Source: Mycolicibacterium goodii
GTDB lineage: Bacteria; Actinomycetota; Actinomycetes; Mycobacteriales; Mycobacteriaceae
Length of the DNA: 64,000 nucleotides
NCBI RefSeq assembly: GCF_001187505.1
Contig: NZ_CP012150.1
Location: 1,240,001-1,304,000 of the forward strand
Direction: 5' to 3'
The notes under the pieces are model-generated. The model was not told the origin of the DNA and did no database searches. It was given only the letters and a program-made list of their open reading frames with translations. A program made the translations under genes and the position numbers. Numbering within the stretch: position 1 is the first letter of the stretch; the number at the start of each line of letters is the position of its first letter. Below, piece by piece: positions 1-7,507 of this stretch.

Positions 1-456
1 CGCAGCGGCGGAAACGCCATCATCTCGCGCATCAAGGCCCGTTACGGACTGCCCGGCACGACCGCGCCCTACAACGGGCATTGGGACGTCACCCAGAGCA
101 CCGCAGCCGATCTCGTCCACTACTACGACATGCTGCTCAGCGGTGGCGGTGGACTACCGCGCGACAAGGCCGACATCATCGTCAACAACCTCGCGCAGTT
201 CACGCCGTCGGGAACCGACGGTTACCCGCAACGCTTCGGGATCCCCGACGGCCTGTCCGGTGAGGTCGTCGCGGTCAAGCAGGGTTGGTTTTGCTGCTGG
301 AACCGCGCCAACCAGTTGCACGTGTCCACCGGCATCATCGGCCCCGATCGCCGTTACCTGATGGCGATCAGCTCCCTCGACCCGACCAGTGCGGGCGCTG
401 CCCGGGAGAACATCACCGACGCCGTGCGGACGATGTTCCCGGGCGGGACGATCTGA
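1..456 (+). CDS. Beta-lactamase-fold serine hydrolase, C-terminal part
   Basis: The frame is open from the first base of the window and ends at TGA 454-456, so the N-terminus and the catalytic SxxK lie outside. The visible 151 residues resemble the end of class A beta-lactamase/transpeptidase-fold proteins of mycobacteria. A KQGW segment after a Val-rich strand (about residue 91) sits where the KTG box is expected, and the C-terminus has a repeated-helix ending (TSAGAARENITDAV). Such proteins are usually exported and act on the cell wall or small substrates, but the catalytic serine cannot be checked here. The fold assignment is by resemblance only. It converges on the next gene with a gap of 7 bp. 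Confidence 0.6.
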   Translation, partial: RSGGNAIISRIKARYGLPGTTAPYNGHWDVTQSTAADLVHYYDMLLSGGGGLPRDKADIIVNNLAQFTPSGTDGYPQRFGIPDGLSGEVVAVKQGWFCCWNRANQLHVSTGIIGPDRRYLMAISSLDPTSAGAARENITDAVRTMFPGGTI

Positions 457-470
457 CGCCCGTTCAGATC
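450..470. terminator. Small hairpin between convergent stop codons
   Basis: GATCTGA (450-456) and TCAGATC (464-470) form a perfect 7-bp stem around a 7-base loop. The stem contains the stop codons of both converging genes. There is no T-run, so it is at best a weak bidirectional terminator. Confidence 0.35.
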
Positions 471-1204
471 TGGATCTGACCTCCGTCGACGACCAACTCC
501 GCGCCGGTCATGAAACTGCTCTGATCGGACGCCAGGAACAGCACCGCGGCGGCGACCTCGTCGGGATCTCCCAGGCGCTTCATGGGCACCTGGGCGGCCC
601 ACCCGTCGAGCTGTTCCTGCTGTTCGTCGGCGGGTACCAGGCCTTCGAGTCCCGGTGTGCGGATCGGGCCGGGGACAAGGGTGTTGACCCGGATCTTGCG
701 GTCGACCAGCTCGGCCGCCCAGGTGCGGCCCAGTGACCGGATGGCGGCCTTCGACGCGGCGTAGAGCCCGAACGCCGGGACACCTTTGGCGGGGGCGGTG
801 GAACCGGTCAGGACGATCGACGCGCCTTCATTGAGCAGTGGCAACACCTTCTGCACGGTGAACACCGTGCCACCGACGTTGCGATCGAAGTTCTCCCGAT
901 AGTGCTGCGGCGTCACCTCCGCGAGCGTGGCGTAGTCACCACCACCGGCATTGGCGAACACGATGTCAAGGCCTTTGCCCCGCTTGGCAATTGCCTGCGC
1001 GAGCGCATCGAGTTCCTCCGGCTTGCTGATGTCGCTCTGCAGGCCGTGGGCTCCGATCGACGCCGCGGCCTTCTCGGCGCGCACGCGGTCACGGCCCGTG
1101 ATGAAGACATACGCGGCTTCCTCTGCCAACCGTTTCGCCGCCGCGTGTCCGATGCCCGATGTGCCGCCGGTGACCAGTGCCGTCTTGCCGTCGAGTTGTC
1201 CCAT
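464..1204 (-). CDS. SDR family oxidoreductase
   Basis: A 246-residue classical short-chain dehydrogenase. The Rossmann motif TGGTSGIG is at residues 12-19, NAGG near 85-88, and the catalytic Ser135, Tyr148 and Lys152 (YAASK) are present. The C-terminal FMTGAELVVDGG is typical of the family. The reaction should be NAD(P)-dependent alcohol/ketone interconversion; the substrate is unknown. The start at 1204 is preferred because the protein then begins MGQLDGKTALVTGG as in relatives; an in-frame extension to 1351 would run through the operator at 1248-1267. It lies 154 bp downstream of the MarR gene, and that gap holds the palindrome, so it probably has its own MarR-controlled promoter. Confidence 0.88.
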   Translation of the reverse strand: MGQLDGKTALVTGGTSGIGHAAAKRLAEEAAYVFITGRDRVRAEKAAASIGAHGLQSDISKPEELDALAQAIAKRGKGLDIVFANAGGGDYATLAEVTPQHYRENFDRNVGGTVFTVQKVLPLLNEGASIVLTGSTAPAKGVPAFGLYAASKAAIRSLGRTWAAELVDRKIRVNTLVPGPIRTPGLEGLVPADEQQEQLDGWAAQVPMKRLGDPDEVAAAVLFLASDQSSFMTGAELVVDGGQIQI

Positions 1205-1247
1205 GTGCGTGCTCCGTTTCTGTGTTCGTACGGTCGCACCGTGCAAC

Positions 1248-1267
1248 ATAGGTGATATGTCACCTAT
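1248..1267. promoter_or_regulatory. Perfect inverted repeat, probable MarR operator
   Basis: ATAGGTGA-N4-TCACCTAT gives perfect 8-bp arms with a 4-bp centre, 44 bp upstream of the SDR start and directly downstream of the MarR gene. A 20-bp palindrome of this size matches the usual MarR-dimer footprint. Assignment to the neighbouring MarR is inference. Confidence 0.7.
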
Positions 1268-1358
1268 TCCCGGAAACTCTTCTGGCCGAGCGTGGGCCTC
1301 ATGCACGGAATTCGGCGGGAAAGCGTGCACAGGCCCCACGTTCGGGCCCACGGATCAA

Positions 1359-1868
1359 CTATCTGGGTTCCGGCGGCAGCGAGCTGTTGTGATTGAGGTT
1401 GGCGTGGATGTGCTCCAGCGCGGTCGTGAACGGGCCGAGCAGATCATCGGGCAAGGGGTCGAAGAACAGGCGGTGAACCAGGTCGACGTGGCCAGGGGCG
1501 GCGTCCTCGATCGCGCGGCGTCCGGTCGCGGTGAGCACGACGATGGTCGTGCGGCCGTCCTCGGTGCTCGGGCGACGCGCCGTGAGACCTCGTTCCTCCA
1601 TCCGCCGCAACTGATGTGACAGCCTGCTGCGTTCCCAGCCGATCTGCGCGGCCAGGTCGCCCACCCGCATGCCGTCCTCGTTGTCATCGCTCAGCGCAAC
1701 GAGAACGTCGTAGTCGGACAGCGACAGTCCCGAGTCGGCCTGCAACTGGCGGTTCATCTCATAGGTCATCCGCAGCTGCACTCGCATATACGCGATCCAG
1801 GCGCGCTGCTGCTTCGGCGACAACCACCCCCGTTTCGGTGCTGTCTCCCGCGATCGTGCCGGCGTCAC
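1359..1868 (-). CDS. MarR family transcriptional regulator
   Basis: A 169-residue winged-helix protein. The helix-turn-helix spans about residues 68-92 (RVGDLAAQIGWERSRLSHQL) and is followed by a wing with the RxxxxxDGR signature near 99-106. N- and C-terminal helices would form the dimer interface. MarR proteins usually repress a neighbouring gene and are released by phenolic or other small ligands. The target is likely the downstream SDR (464-1204), since a perfect palindrome lies between the two genes. The first ~20 residues are basic and poorly conserved in such proteins, so a start further in is possible. Confidence 0.88.
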   Translation of the reverse strand: MTPARSRETAPKRGWLSPKQQRAWIAYMRVQLRMTYEMNRQLQADSGLSLSDYDVLVALSDDNEDGMRVGDLAAQIGWERSRLSHQLRRMEERGLTARRPSTEDGRTTIVVLTATGRRAIEDAAPGHVDLVHRLFFDPLPDDLLGPFTTALEHIHANLNHNSSLPPEPR

Positions 1869-1913
1869 GCTGTCAGTATGACGCCCCAGGTGTGATCGCC
1901 GGCGTTGAGCGCG

Positions 1914-2651
1914 TCAACCCTGAACCGTGGGGCGAATGGTCAACTCCCCGATTTCCACTTCCCAGGGTTGGTCGATGACGAACTCGACGGCGCGCGCCAC
2001 CGCGTCCGGGTCGATGGCGAACTCCATGCCCTGCCGGATCTGGGCGCGAACGCCAGGATCGGTGATGGAGTCGGCGAATTCGGTGCGCACGTAGCCGGGT
2101 GAGATCGCGGTCGTCTTCACCGTTCCGTCGGTCGACTCGGTGCGCAACCCCTCCAGCAGCGTGCGGACGGCGTTCTTGGTGGCGGCGTACACCGCCATCG
2201 TGGGTGAGATCTGAAGCCCCGCGGTCGACACGATGGTGACGAAGTGTCCGCGTCCCTGCTGCTCGAATACCGGTAACGCAGCGTGGATTCCGTGCAACAC
2301 ACCGCGGACGTTGACGTCGATCATGGCGTCCCAGTCGGTGCGCCGCCGGGCGGACATCGTCGAGATCGGGCCGATCCCTGCGCTGCTCACCAGGACGTCC
2401 AGCCGACCCCGACCCTCGACGGCGGTGTCAACCAGCCGCTGCACATCTTCTGACCGGGTGACGTCGACAGTCACCGCATCTGCGCGGCCCCCTTCGGACC
2501 GGATCTCCGCGGCCAGCGCGTCCAGCTGCTCAGTGCGCCGGGCTCCCAGTACAACCGCGGCACCGGCGGCAGCCAGCCGGCGCGCCGTCGCCGCGCCGAT
2601 CCCGCTGCTCGCACCGGTGATCGCGACGACCTTGTCGTCCAGCGTCGACAC
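1914..2651 (-). CDS. SDR family oxidoreductase
   Basis: A 245-residue classical SDR with TGASSGIG at 12-19, Ser142, and Tyr155/Lys159 (YAATK). It resembles the YdfG/clavaldehyde-dehydrogenase-like SDRs that act on hydroxy acids or small carbonyls, though the substrate is not predictable. It is the last gene of a three-gene minus-strand run (3678 to 1914). Only 3 bp separate it from the SRPBCC gene upstream, so co-transcription is very likely. Confidence 0.87.
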   Translation of the reverse strand: MSTLDDKVVAITGASSGIGAATARRLAAAGAAVVLGARRTEQLDALAAEIRSEGGRADAVTVDVTRSEDVQRLVDTAVEGRGRLDVLVSSAGIGPISTMSARRRTDWDAMIDVNVRGVLHGIHAALPVFEQQGRGHFVTIVSTAGLQISPTMAVYAATKNAVRTLLEGLRTESTDGTVKTTAISPGYVRTEFADSITDPGVRAQIRQGMEFAIDPDAVARAVEFVIDQPWEVEIGELTIRPTVQG

Positions 2652-2654
2652 GCC

Positions 2655-3143
2655 CTAGGCCCCGGTGCAGTTCGACGCTGCCAAAGCGTGCGCCATCGCG
2701 GCCAATGTGGTCTCCATCATTTCCGCGGTGTGCACCTTGAGCTGTTCCAGCTTGTCGTCGGTGTCACCGAGTACCGGTATCCAGTTGTTGACCTGCCACG
2801 CCACCTCGACCACCGTGGCGTCGCCGTCTGCCTGGAACGAGTAGGTCCATTGCCCGATGGACGCACCGTCGACGATCACCGTCCACTCGAACACCTCCGG
2901 TGGCTGCGCTCGGGTGATCACGCTTCGGGTTTCCCACTCCCCTTTCGGGCCGCGGTTGCGGCCGGTGAACCACGATCCGACGGTCGGCCCTTCGCCGTCG
3001 TCGTAGCGCGCCCACACCAGCTCAGGGCTCCACGCCGCCATGGCGCCGACGTCGGCGACGGCCGCGTACAACTCGGTGGGTGTTGCGTTGATCCGGATTC
3101 GGCGCCGCAGCCGGAGCCGGGAAATGTCGAGAGGATCGCTCAT
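2655..3143 (-). CDS. SRPBCC family (polyketide cyclase/START-like) protein
   Basis: A 162-residue protein with the helix-grip pattern: an opening strand with RIRINATPTELYAAVADVGAM, a central WSPELVWARY segment, and a C-terminal helix rich in Leu/Met (LEQLKVHTAEMMETTLAAM). SRPBCC proteins bind hydrophobic ligands in a deep cavity; some are cyclases or dehydratases, many only bind lipids. Its gene is 1 bp from a second SRPBCC gene and 3 bp from an SDR, suggesting a small pathway in which these proteins act on a shared hydrophobic substrate. No catalytic residue can be named. Confidence 0.75.
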   Translation of the reverse strand: MSDPLDISRLRLRRRIRINATPTELYAAVADVGAMAAWSPELVWARYDDGEGPTVGSWFTGRNRGPKGEWETRSVITRAQPPEVFEWTVIVDGASIGQWTYSFQADGDATVVEVAWQVNNWIPVLGDTDDKLEQLKVHTAEMMETTLAAMAHALAASNCTGA

Positions 3144-3144
3144 C

Positions 3145-3678
3145 TCAACCGACCTTACCGGCCGCGTGGTCCTCCTCCATCGCCTGGATGCACCGGGCCA
3201 GGCCGGCGCGCATCCAGCGCAGCCACAGCACTTTGAACGGTCCGGCGATGATCCAGCGGCGTCCCGGAAGCGGCTTGAACTCGTACGACCAGCGGATCAG
3301 TGTCCCGGCACCGTCGGGGGTGAAGGTCCATTCGCCGCGGATGCCTGCGGCGAGGTGGCGCAGGACGTTGGTGAATCCCGTGAGTTGGTAGGCGAAGCTC
3401 GAACCTTCCGCGCATTCGGTCAGTTGCTCGTCGGCGCTCGATCCGTCGGTGAACTGGGGGTTGCGCGACGGGCCCGGGTGGTCCCACGTCTCGGATTGGT
3501 TGGCCACCCCGGCGACGCCGGGGAACGGTGCCACCGGCTTGAACACGCGGGAGAGATCGATGGGCATGATGATGGCCCAGGCCTGCGCGGGAGTCAGGAA
3601 AGACCGCTGCTGCACGGTGATCGGGACCGTCCGGTCGCGTGCGGTGATGAGAAGTTGAATCGGTGCGGAATTCGACAT
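3145..3678 (-). CDS. SRPBCC family protein
   Basis: A 177-residue protein beginning MSNSAPIQ, first gene of the three-gene operon. The C-terminal half (GTLIRWSYEFKPLPGRRW, then a Leu-rich helix with LARCIQAMEEDH) fits the START/SRPBCC helix-grip fold; the middle contains a GVANQSETWDHPG segment. It is probably a ligand-binding or cyclase-like protein. The start at 3678 is chosen because the upstream in-frame extension is Arg-rich and non-homologous in character. It is divergent in sequence from its neighbour, so the pair are old paralogues rather than a recent duplication. Confidence 0.72.
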   Translation of the reverse strand: MSNSAPIQLLITARDRTVPITVQQRSFLTPAQAWAIIMPIDLSRVFKPVAPFPGVAGVANQSETWDHPGPSRNPQFTDGSSADEQLTECAEGSSFAYQLTGFTNVLRHLAAGIRGEWTFTPDGAGTLIRWSYEFKPLPGRRWIIAGPFKVLWLRWMRAGLARCIQAMEEDHAAGKVG

Positions 3679-3817
3679 GGGCGCAAGCTTGCATGAAAAG
3701 TGACCAGACGCACGAAGTATCCGGTCATCTGTTCGTTGTCGACCGCCCGGCGCCGAGCGTTCGTGGTCCGTGGCGCTTTTCTGATGGCACGCGCCGAACA
3801 AAATTCGGCGTGCGGTG

Positions 3818-4744
3818 TCACGGCTTCGCGGGCTTTGTGCGTCGTTGCTCCGCTGCCTCGCGCAGGGCGGACACCGCCGCGCTCTGCAACGGGGTGAAGT
3901 ATTTCGTCTCCCGATGGAACAGCCCGATCCCCTCCACAAACCTCGCACCCCGCACCCCGACCACACGCAGATGTCCGGCGGCGACGTCGTCGGCGATGCA
4001 GTAGAGGGACGCGAAGCAGACCCAGCCGTTGGCGGCCACCGCGCGCTTGATCGCCTCGGCGTGGCCGAGCCGGATCACATAGGGCACCACAGGCATGCCG
4101 TGCGCGCGCAACTGGTCGCCGACGATCCGTTCGAACGCGACGTCGGCGGGCGGGCCGACCATGGGCAGGTCGGCTATCTCGGAGATGTCGATTTCGTCGG
4201 CGTCCGGCGGGCCGTGCGGCGACGCCGCAAGCACGATGGGCTCCTCCCAGAGCTTTTCGGCGTACAACGCGCTCAGGTCGAAGGTGTCCGACCAGGTGGC
4301 GACCGCGAAGTCGGCCTCGCCGATCTCGACGCTGCGCAACGCCGCCGCCGGTTCGCTGATGTGCACGGTGATGTCGGCGCTGGGTCGTTCCAGTCGCAGC
4401 CGGCTCATCACGGGTGGGACGAGGTAGGTTCCGATCGCCATACTGCTGGTGACCGTGAGGGTGCCCGCAGAACCCGAACCGAGATCCTGGATATCGCGCT
4501 GCACCTGTGCACTGCCCGCCAGCACCTCCTTCGCCCATGCGTAGAAGCGGGTGCCGGCCTCGGTGAGCACCAGGCGACGGCCGCTTCGGACGAAAAGGGT
4601 TGAGCCGACCGCACTTTCGAGAACCCGCAGCTGTGCGGACACCCAGGGTTGAGCGACGTGTAGGCGTTCCGCGGCTCGGGTCACCCCACCCTCGTCGACG
4701 ACCGCGCAGAACAGATCCAGACGGCGAAGATGGAGATCAAGCAT
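3818..4744 (-). CDS. LysR family transcriptional regulator
   Basis: A 308-residue LTTR. The N-terminal HTH covers about residues 5-62 (LFCAVVDEGGVTRAAERLHVAQPWVS...FVRSGRRLVLTEAG), followed by a two-lobed effector domain. It is transcribed away from the Lrp/AsnC gene at 4842, and a TATG-N4-CATA inverted repeat lies 12 bp upstream of its start. That element recurs before the catabolic operon at 5475. LTTRs usually autorepress and activate a divergent or nearby operon, so this protein (or the Lrp protein) is the likely controller of 5475-11899. Start 4744 is chosen by alignment to LTTR N-termini; ATGs at 4756 and 4762 are also in frame. Confidence 0.88.
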   Translation of the reverse strand: MLDLHLRRLDLFCAVVDEGGVTRAAERLHVAQPWVSAQLRVLESAVGSTLFVRSGRRLVLTEAGTRFYAWAKEVLAGSAQVQRDIQDLGSGSAGTLTVTSSMAIGTYLVPPVMSRLRLERPSADITVHISEPAAALRSVEIGEADFAVATWSDTFDLSALYAEKLWEEPIVLAASPHGPPDADEIDISEIADLPMVGPPADVAFERIVGDQLRAHGMPVVPYVIRLGHAEAIKRAVAANGWVCFASLYCIADDVAAGHLRVVGVRGARFVEGIGLFHRETKYFTPLQSAAVSALREAAEQRRTKPAKP

Positions 4745-4755
4745 AAGCACGATCA

Positions 4756-4789
4756 TATGCATCCATACAAACACTCGTAGTGGAGTTAT
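4756..4789. promoter_or_regulatory. Repeated cis-element, copy 1 (LysR/Lrp intergenic)
   Basis: The pattern is TATG-N4-CATACAA-N4-TCGT-N-GTGG-N-GTTAT. The same pattern with identical spacing occurs at 5385-5418. TATG-N4-CATA is a short inverted repeat compatible with an LTTR T-N11-A-type site; the 3' part may be a promoter. It sits between the divergent regulator genes. Confidence 0.65.
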
Positions 4790-4841
4790 CTGATCGGCCG
4801 CTTTAGCGTCGAACTGATCAGACAAACCAGAGGGAAGCGCG

Positions 4842-5351
4842 ATGACGCGATCACGTCGAGCACGGTCGGCGGCGGGGACGGAACCCGTCGACGCACTGGA
4901 CGACCTCGACGCGGCGATCATCACCTCGATGCAGGCCGACGGGCGGCGCAGCCACCGCGACCTCGCCGCAGAACTCGGCGTATCGCCGTCCACGGTCTTC
5001 GAGAGGATGCGCTCGCTGCGGCAGCGTGAAGTACTGCTGGGTGTGCACTACTCGGCGGACCTCACCGAACTGGGACGTCCGGTCCAGGCGATGCTCTCGG
5101 TGCGGTTGCGACCGCAGTCGCGGGAGGTCATGGACAGCTTCCGCGAGTTCGTGATGCAACTGCCGGAGACGGTGCAGGTGTTCGTCACCACGGGCGCGGA
5201 CGACCTGCTCCTCCACGTCGCGGTGTCCTCGACGCATGCACTGCACGCCTTCGTCCTGGATTCACTGACAAAACGCCGCGAAGTCGCCGGTGTGCGAACC
5301 GATGTGGTTCTCGACCATGAACGCCAGCATGTCATCACCCCGGTCCGGTGA
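4842..5351 (+). CDS. Lrp/AsnC family transcriptional regulator
   Basis: A 169-residue protein. After a basic N-terminal tail, the HTH spans about residues 20-65 (LDAAIITSMQADGRRSHRDL...VSPSTVFERMRSLRQREVL), followed by a RAM (ACT-like) domain with the usual strand order. Lrp/AsnC proteins form octamers and respond to amino acids or related metabolites. It is divergent from LysR and 123 bp upstream of the monooxygenase operon in the same direction. Copy 1 of the cis-element is ahead of this gene and copy 2 is ahead of the operon, so both transcripts are probably controlled together. Confidence 0.87.
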   Translation: MTRSRRARSAAGTEPVDALDDLDAAIITSMQADGRRSHRDLAAELGVSPSTVFERMRSLRQREVLLGVHYSADLTELGRPVQAMLSVRLRPQSREVMDSFREFVMQLPETVQVFVTTGADDLLLHVAVSSTHALHAFVLDSLTKRREVAGVRTDVVLDHERQHVITPVR

Positions 5352-5384
5352 CGCGCCCGATGCGACCATCCATAAGCCCTGCCG

Positions 5385-5418
5385 TATGAACTCATACAAG
5401 TAATCGTCGTGGTGTTAT
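5385..5418. promoter_or_regulatory. Repeated cis-element, copy 2 (catabolic operon promoter)
   Basis: This is the second copy of TATG-N4-CATACAA-N4-TCGT-N-GTGG-N-GTTAT. Here the palindrome is extended to GTATGA-AC-TCATAC (5384-5397). It lies about 57 bp upstream of the monooxygenase start. A ribosome binding site AAGGAG precedes that ATG at 5461-5466. Confidence 0.65.
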
Positions 5419-5474
5419 GTGGCCTTCCTCACTACCGTCGGTTGCATTCAGTTCCCTGACAAGGAGATTCACCG

Positions 5475-6632
5475 ATGAATCCGCTTTTCGGCGACAACAG
5501 GTTGAAGTTGGGCCTGTTCTGCACCAACGGTCCCGGCGCCGCTCAAACACTGATCCCGGAAGCCCCGACGACGTCCTGGCAGATGTCGGTGCGCACTGCC
5601 CAAGCGGCGGATCGAGCGGGCTTCGAGGCGGTGGTTCCCTTCGCCCGATGGAAGGGTTACCCCGAGAACCAGCCCACCCACAGGTCCGGCGTCGTGCTGG
5701 ACCCTTTCACCTGGGCAGCGGGTATCGCGGCGGTCACCGAGAAGATCGCGGTGTTCGCGACCTCGCACGCGCCGACGCTGCACCCGATCGTCGCGGCCAA
5801 GCAGGCGGCCACGGTGGACCACATCTCATCGGGCCGGTTCGGTCTGAACGTCGTCGGCGGTTGGAACAAGCCGGAGCTGGAGATGTTCGGCGCCCCGCTT
5901 CGCGAGCACGACGAGCGTTACGACCACCTCGCCGAGTGGTTGCAGGTGATCCGGCGACTGTGGTCGGAGGAAGAGGAATTCGACTTCCACGGCTCGTTTT
6001 TCGACGTCGTGGGTGGTGTATCGGCACCCAAACCGGTGCAGCCCACGATCCCCATCATGAACGCCGGCGGTTCGCCCAGGGGAATGCGGTTCGCCGCCGA
6101 GCATGCCGATGTCTGCTTCATCATCGTGCACGGGCAGACCGGCGCCGAGATCGCCGACCAGATCGGCACGTACAAGGAAATGGCCCGAGCCGAGTTCGGG
6201 CGGGACGTGCGCGTGTGGACCCACACGGTGGTGGTGCAACGCGACACCGACGCCGCGGCACAGGATTATCTGCGTCGGTTCTCGGTGGACTACGAGGACA
6301 CCGTGAGTGTCGATGCATGGATGCGTCTGCAGGGGGCCAACACCCAATTGATGCCGCCCGAGGTGATGCAGGGGATGCGGCAGCGCTTCGCCGCGGGTGC
6401 GGGCGGCTTTCCACTGATCGGGACCGCCGACACGATCGCCGAACGATTGCACACGCTCAGCGCGGCAGGCATCGAAGGGGTGTTGCTCACGTGGGTCGAC
6501 TACGACACCGGGATCTCCGACTTCACCCGAGAGGTGTTGCCACGCTTGGAATCCGCCGGTCTGCGCAGCCCGGCGCATGGTGGCACCACCGGTGTCGCGG
6601 CGGCACCGATCGACGCGAAGGTGTCGATATGA
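5475..6632 (+). CDS. LLM-class flavin-dependent monooxygenase
   Basis: A 385-residue luciferase-like monooxygenase, first gene of the seven-gene operon. It carries LLM hallmarks of the RutA/NtaA/SnaA/alkanesulfonate-monooxygenase branch: the FARWKGYPEN segment, HPIVAAKQAATVDHIS with GRFGLNVVGGWNKPELEMFG (about 104-140), and GGSPRGMRFAAEHADVCF near 196-213. These enzymes use reduced FMN and O2 to oxygenate or cleave small N-heterocycles, sulfonates or chelators. No dedicated flavin reductase gene is in the window. Rut partners are absent, so a pyrimidine role is not claimed. It overlaps the FAH gene by 4 bp (ATGA). Confidence 0.87.
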   Translation: MNPLFGDNRLKLGLFCTNGPGAAQTLIPEAPTTSWQMSVRTAQAADRAGFEAVVPFARWKGYPENQPTHRSGVVLDPFTWAAGIAAVTEKIAVFATSHAPTLHPIVAAKQAATVDHISSGRFGLNVVGGWNKPELEMFGAPLREHDERYDHLAEWLQVIRRLWSEEEEFDFHGSFFDVVGGVSAPKPVQPTIPIMNAGGSPRGMRFAAEHADVCFIIVHGQTGAEIADQIGTYKEMARAEFGRDVRVWTHTVVVQRDTDAAAQDYLRRFSVDYEDTVSVDAWMRLQGANTQLMPPEVMQGMRQRFAAGAGGFPLIGTADTIAERLHTLSAAGIEGVLLTWVDYDTGISDFTREVLPRLESAGLRSPAHGGTTGVAAAPIDAKVSI

Positions 6633-7507
6633 GGCTGGTCCGTTTCCGCACCGCCGACGGGACGCCGGGTTTCGGTGTGGTCGACGATGTCACCGAACGA
6701 GTCGCCCGTCTCGATCACCGGGTACCGTCCTTCGACGTCTTGCTGCGCAGGCCCGTCTCCCCCGAGCCGGGTGATCCACGGCTGCCGTTCGACGACATCA
6801 GCTGGGAACCGCCGATCGGCGAGCACCCGAAGATCATCTGCGTGGGCTTCAACTACGCCGCCCATGCCGCCGAGTCCGGCGGGCGCAACACCACCGAAAC
6901 TCCCGAAAAACCAACGCTTTTCCTCCGCTTCCCCGACTCGCTGGTGGGTGCGAACACGCCGGTGGTCCGCCCGGCCGACGACGAGTCACTGGACTGGGAG
7001 GGCGAGGCCGCGCTGGTGATCGGCACGCCTGGGCGGCGCATCGACGTCCGCGACGCGTGGGCCCACATCGCCGGCGTGACCTGCATGGCCGAGAACAGCG
7101 TTCGGACCTGGCAACTGCACTCCCCGCAGGCGACCGCGGGTAAGAACTGGCATCGAAGCGGTGCCGTCGGGCCGTGGGTCACCACTTCGGACGAAGTGGG
7201 CACCGCCCCACTGCAGGTCACCACCCGCGTCAACGGATCGATCATGCAGCAGGACAGCACCGACCGGTTGACCTTCCCGTTCGCGGAGCTGGTCTCCTAC
7301 GTCAGCACCTTCACCCCGTTGCGTACCGGCGACGTGATCGCGACGGGCACCCCGAAGGGCATCGGGTTCCGGATGGACCCGCCGACGTACCTGCGCCCGG
7401 GAGACGACGTCGAAGTGGAGGTGTCTCGCGTGGGGGTGCTGCGCCACGGAGTGGTCGACGAGATCCGCTCCGACGAACCGCAACCGGCGAACGGAGCCAC
7501 CCGGTGA
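6629..7507 (+). CDS. Fumarylacetoacetate hydrolase (FAH) family protein
   Basis: A 292-residue FAH-fold enzyme. The metal-binding WEGEAAL motif (Glu124, Glu126) is intact, as are KIICVGFNYAAHA (68-80) and the late GDVIATGTPKGIG motif. FAH-family members hydrolyse or decarboxylate beta-diketo acids such as fumarylpyruvate, acylpyruvates and 2-oxo-hept-3-ene-dioates, typically straight after aromatic ring cleavage. Placed in an operon with a gentisate-type dioxygenase, it most likely hydrolyses or decarboxylates the ring-fission product. It is joined by 4-bp overlaps on both sides (ATGA with 5475-6632, GTGA with 7504). Confidence 0.87.
   Translation: MRLVRFRTADGTPGFGVVDDVTERVARLDHRVPSFDVLLRRPVSPEPGDPRLPFDDISWEPPIGEHPKIICVGFNYAAHAAESGGRNTTETPEKPTLFLRFPDSLVGANTPVVRPADDESLDWEGEAALVIGTPGRRIDVRDAWAHIAGVTCMAENSVRTWQLHSPQATAGKNWHRSGAVGPWVTTSDEVGTAPLQVTTRVNGSIMQQDSTDRLTFPFAELVSYVSTFTPLRTGDVIATGTPKGIGFRMDPPTYLRPGDDVEVEVSRVGVLRHGVVDEIRSDEPQPANGATR

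Noticed and set aside
5475..6632. Identification of the LLM monooxygenase as RutA (pyrimidine ring cleavage)
   Set aside because: Motifs are similar, but no other rut gene is present and the neighbouring dioxygenase/FAH/P450 genes point to another substrate.
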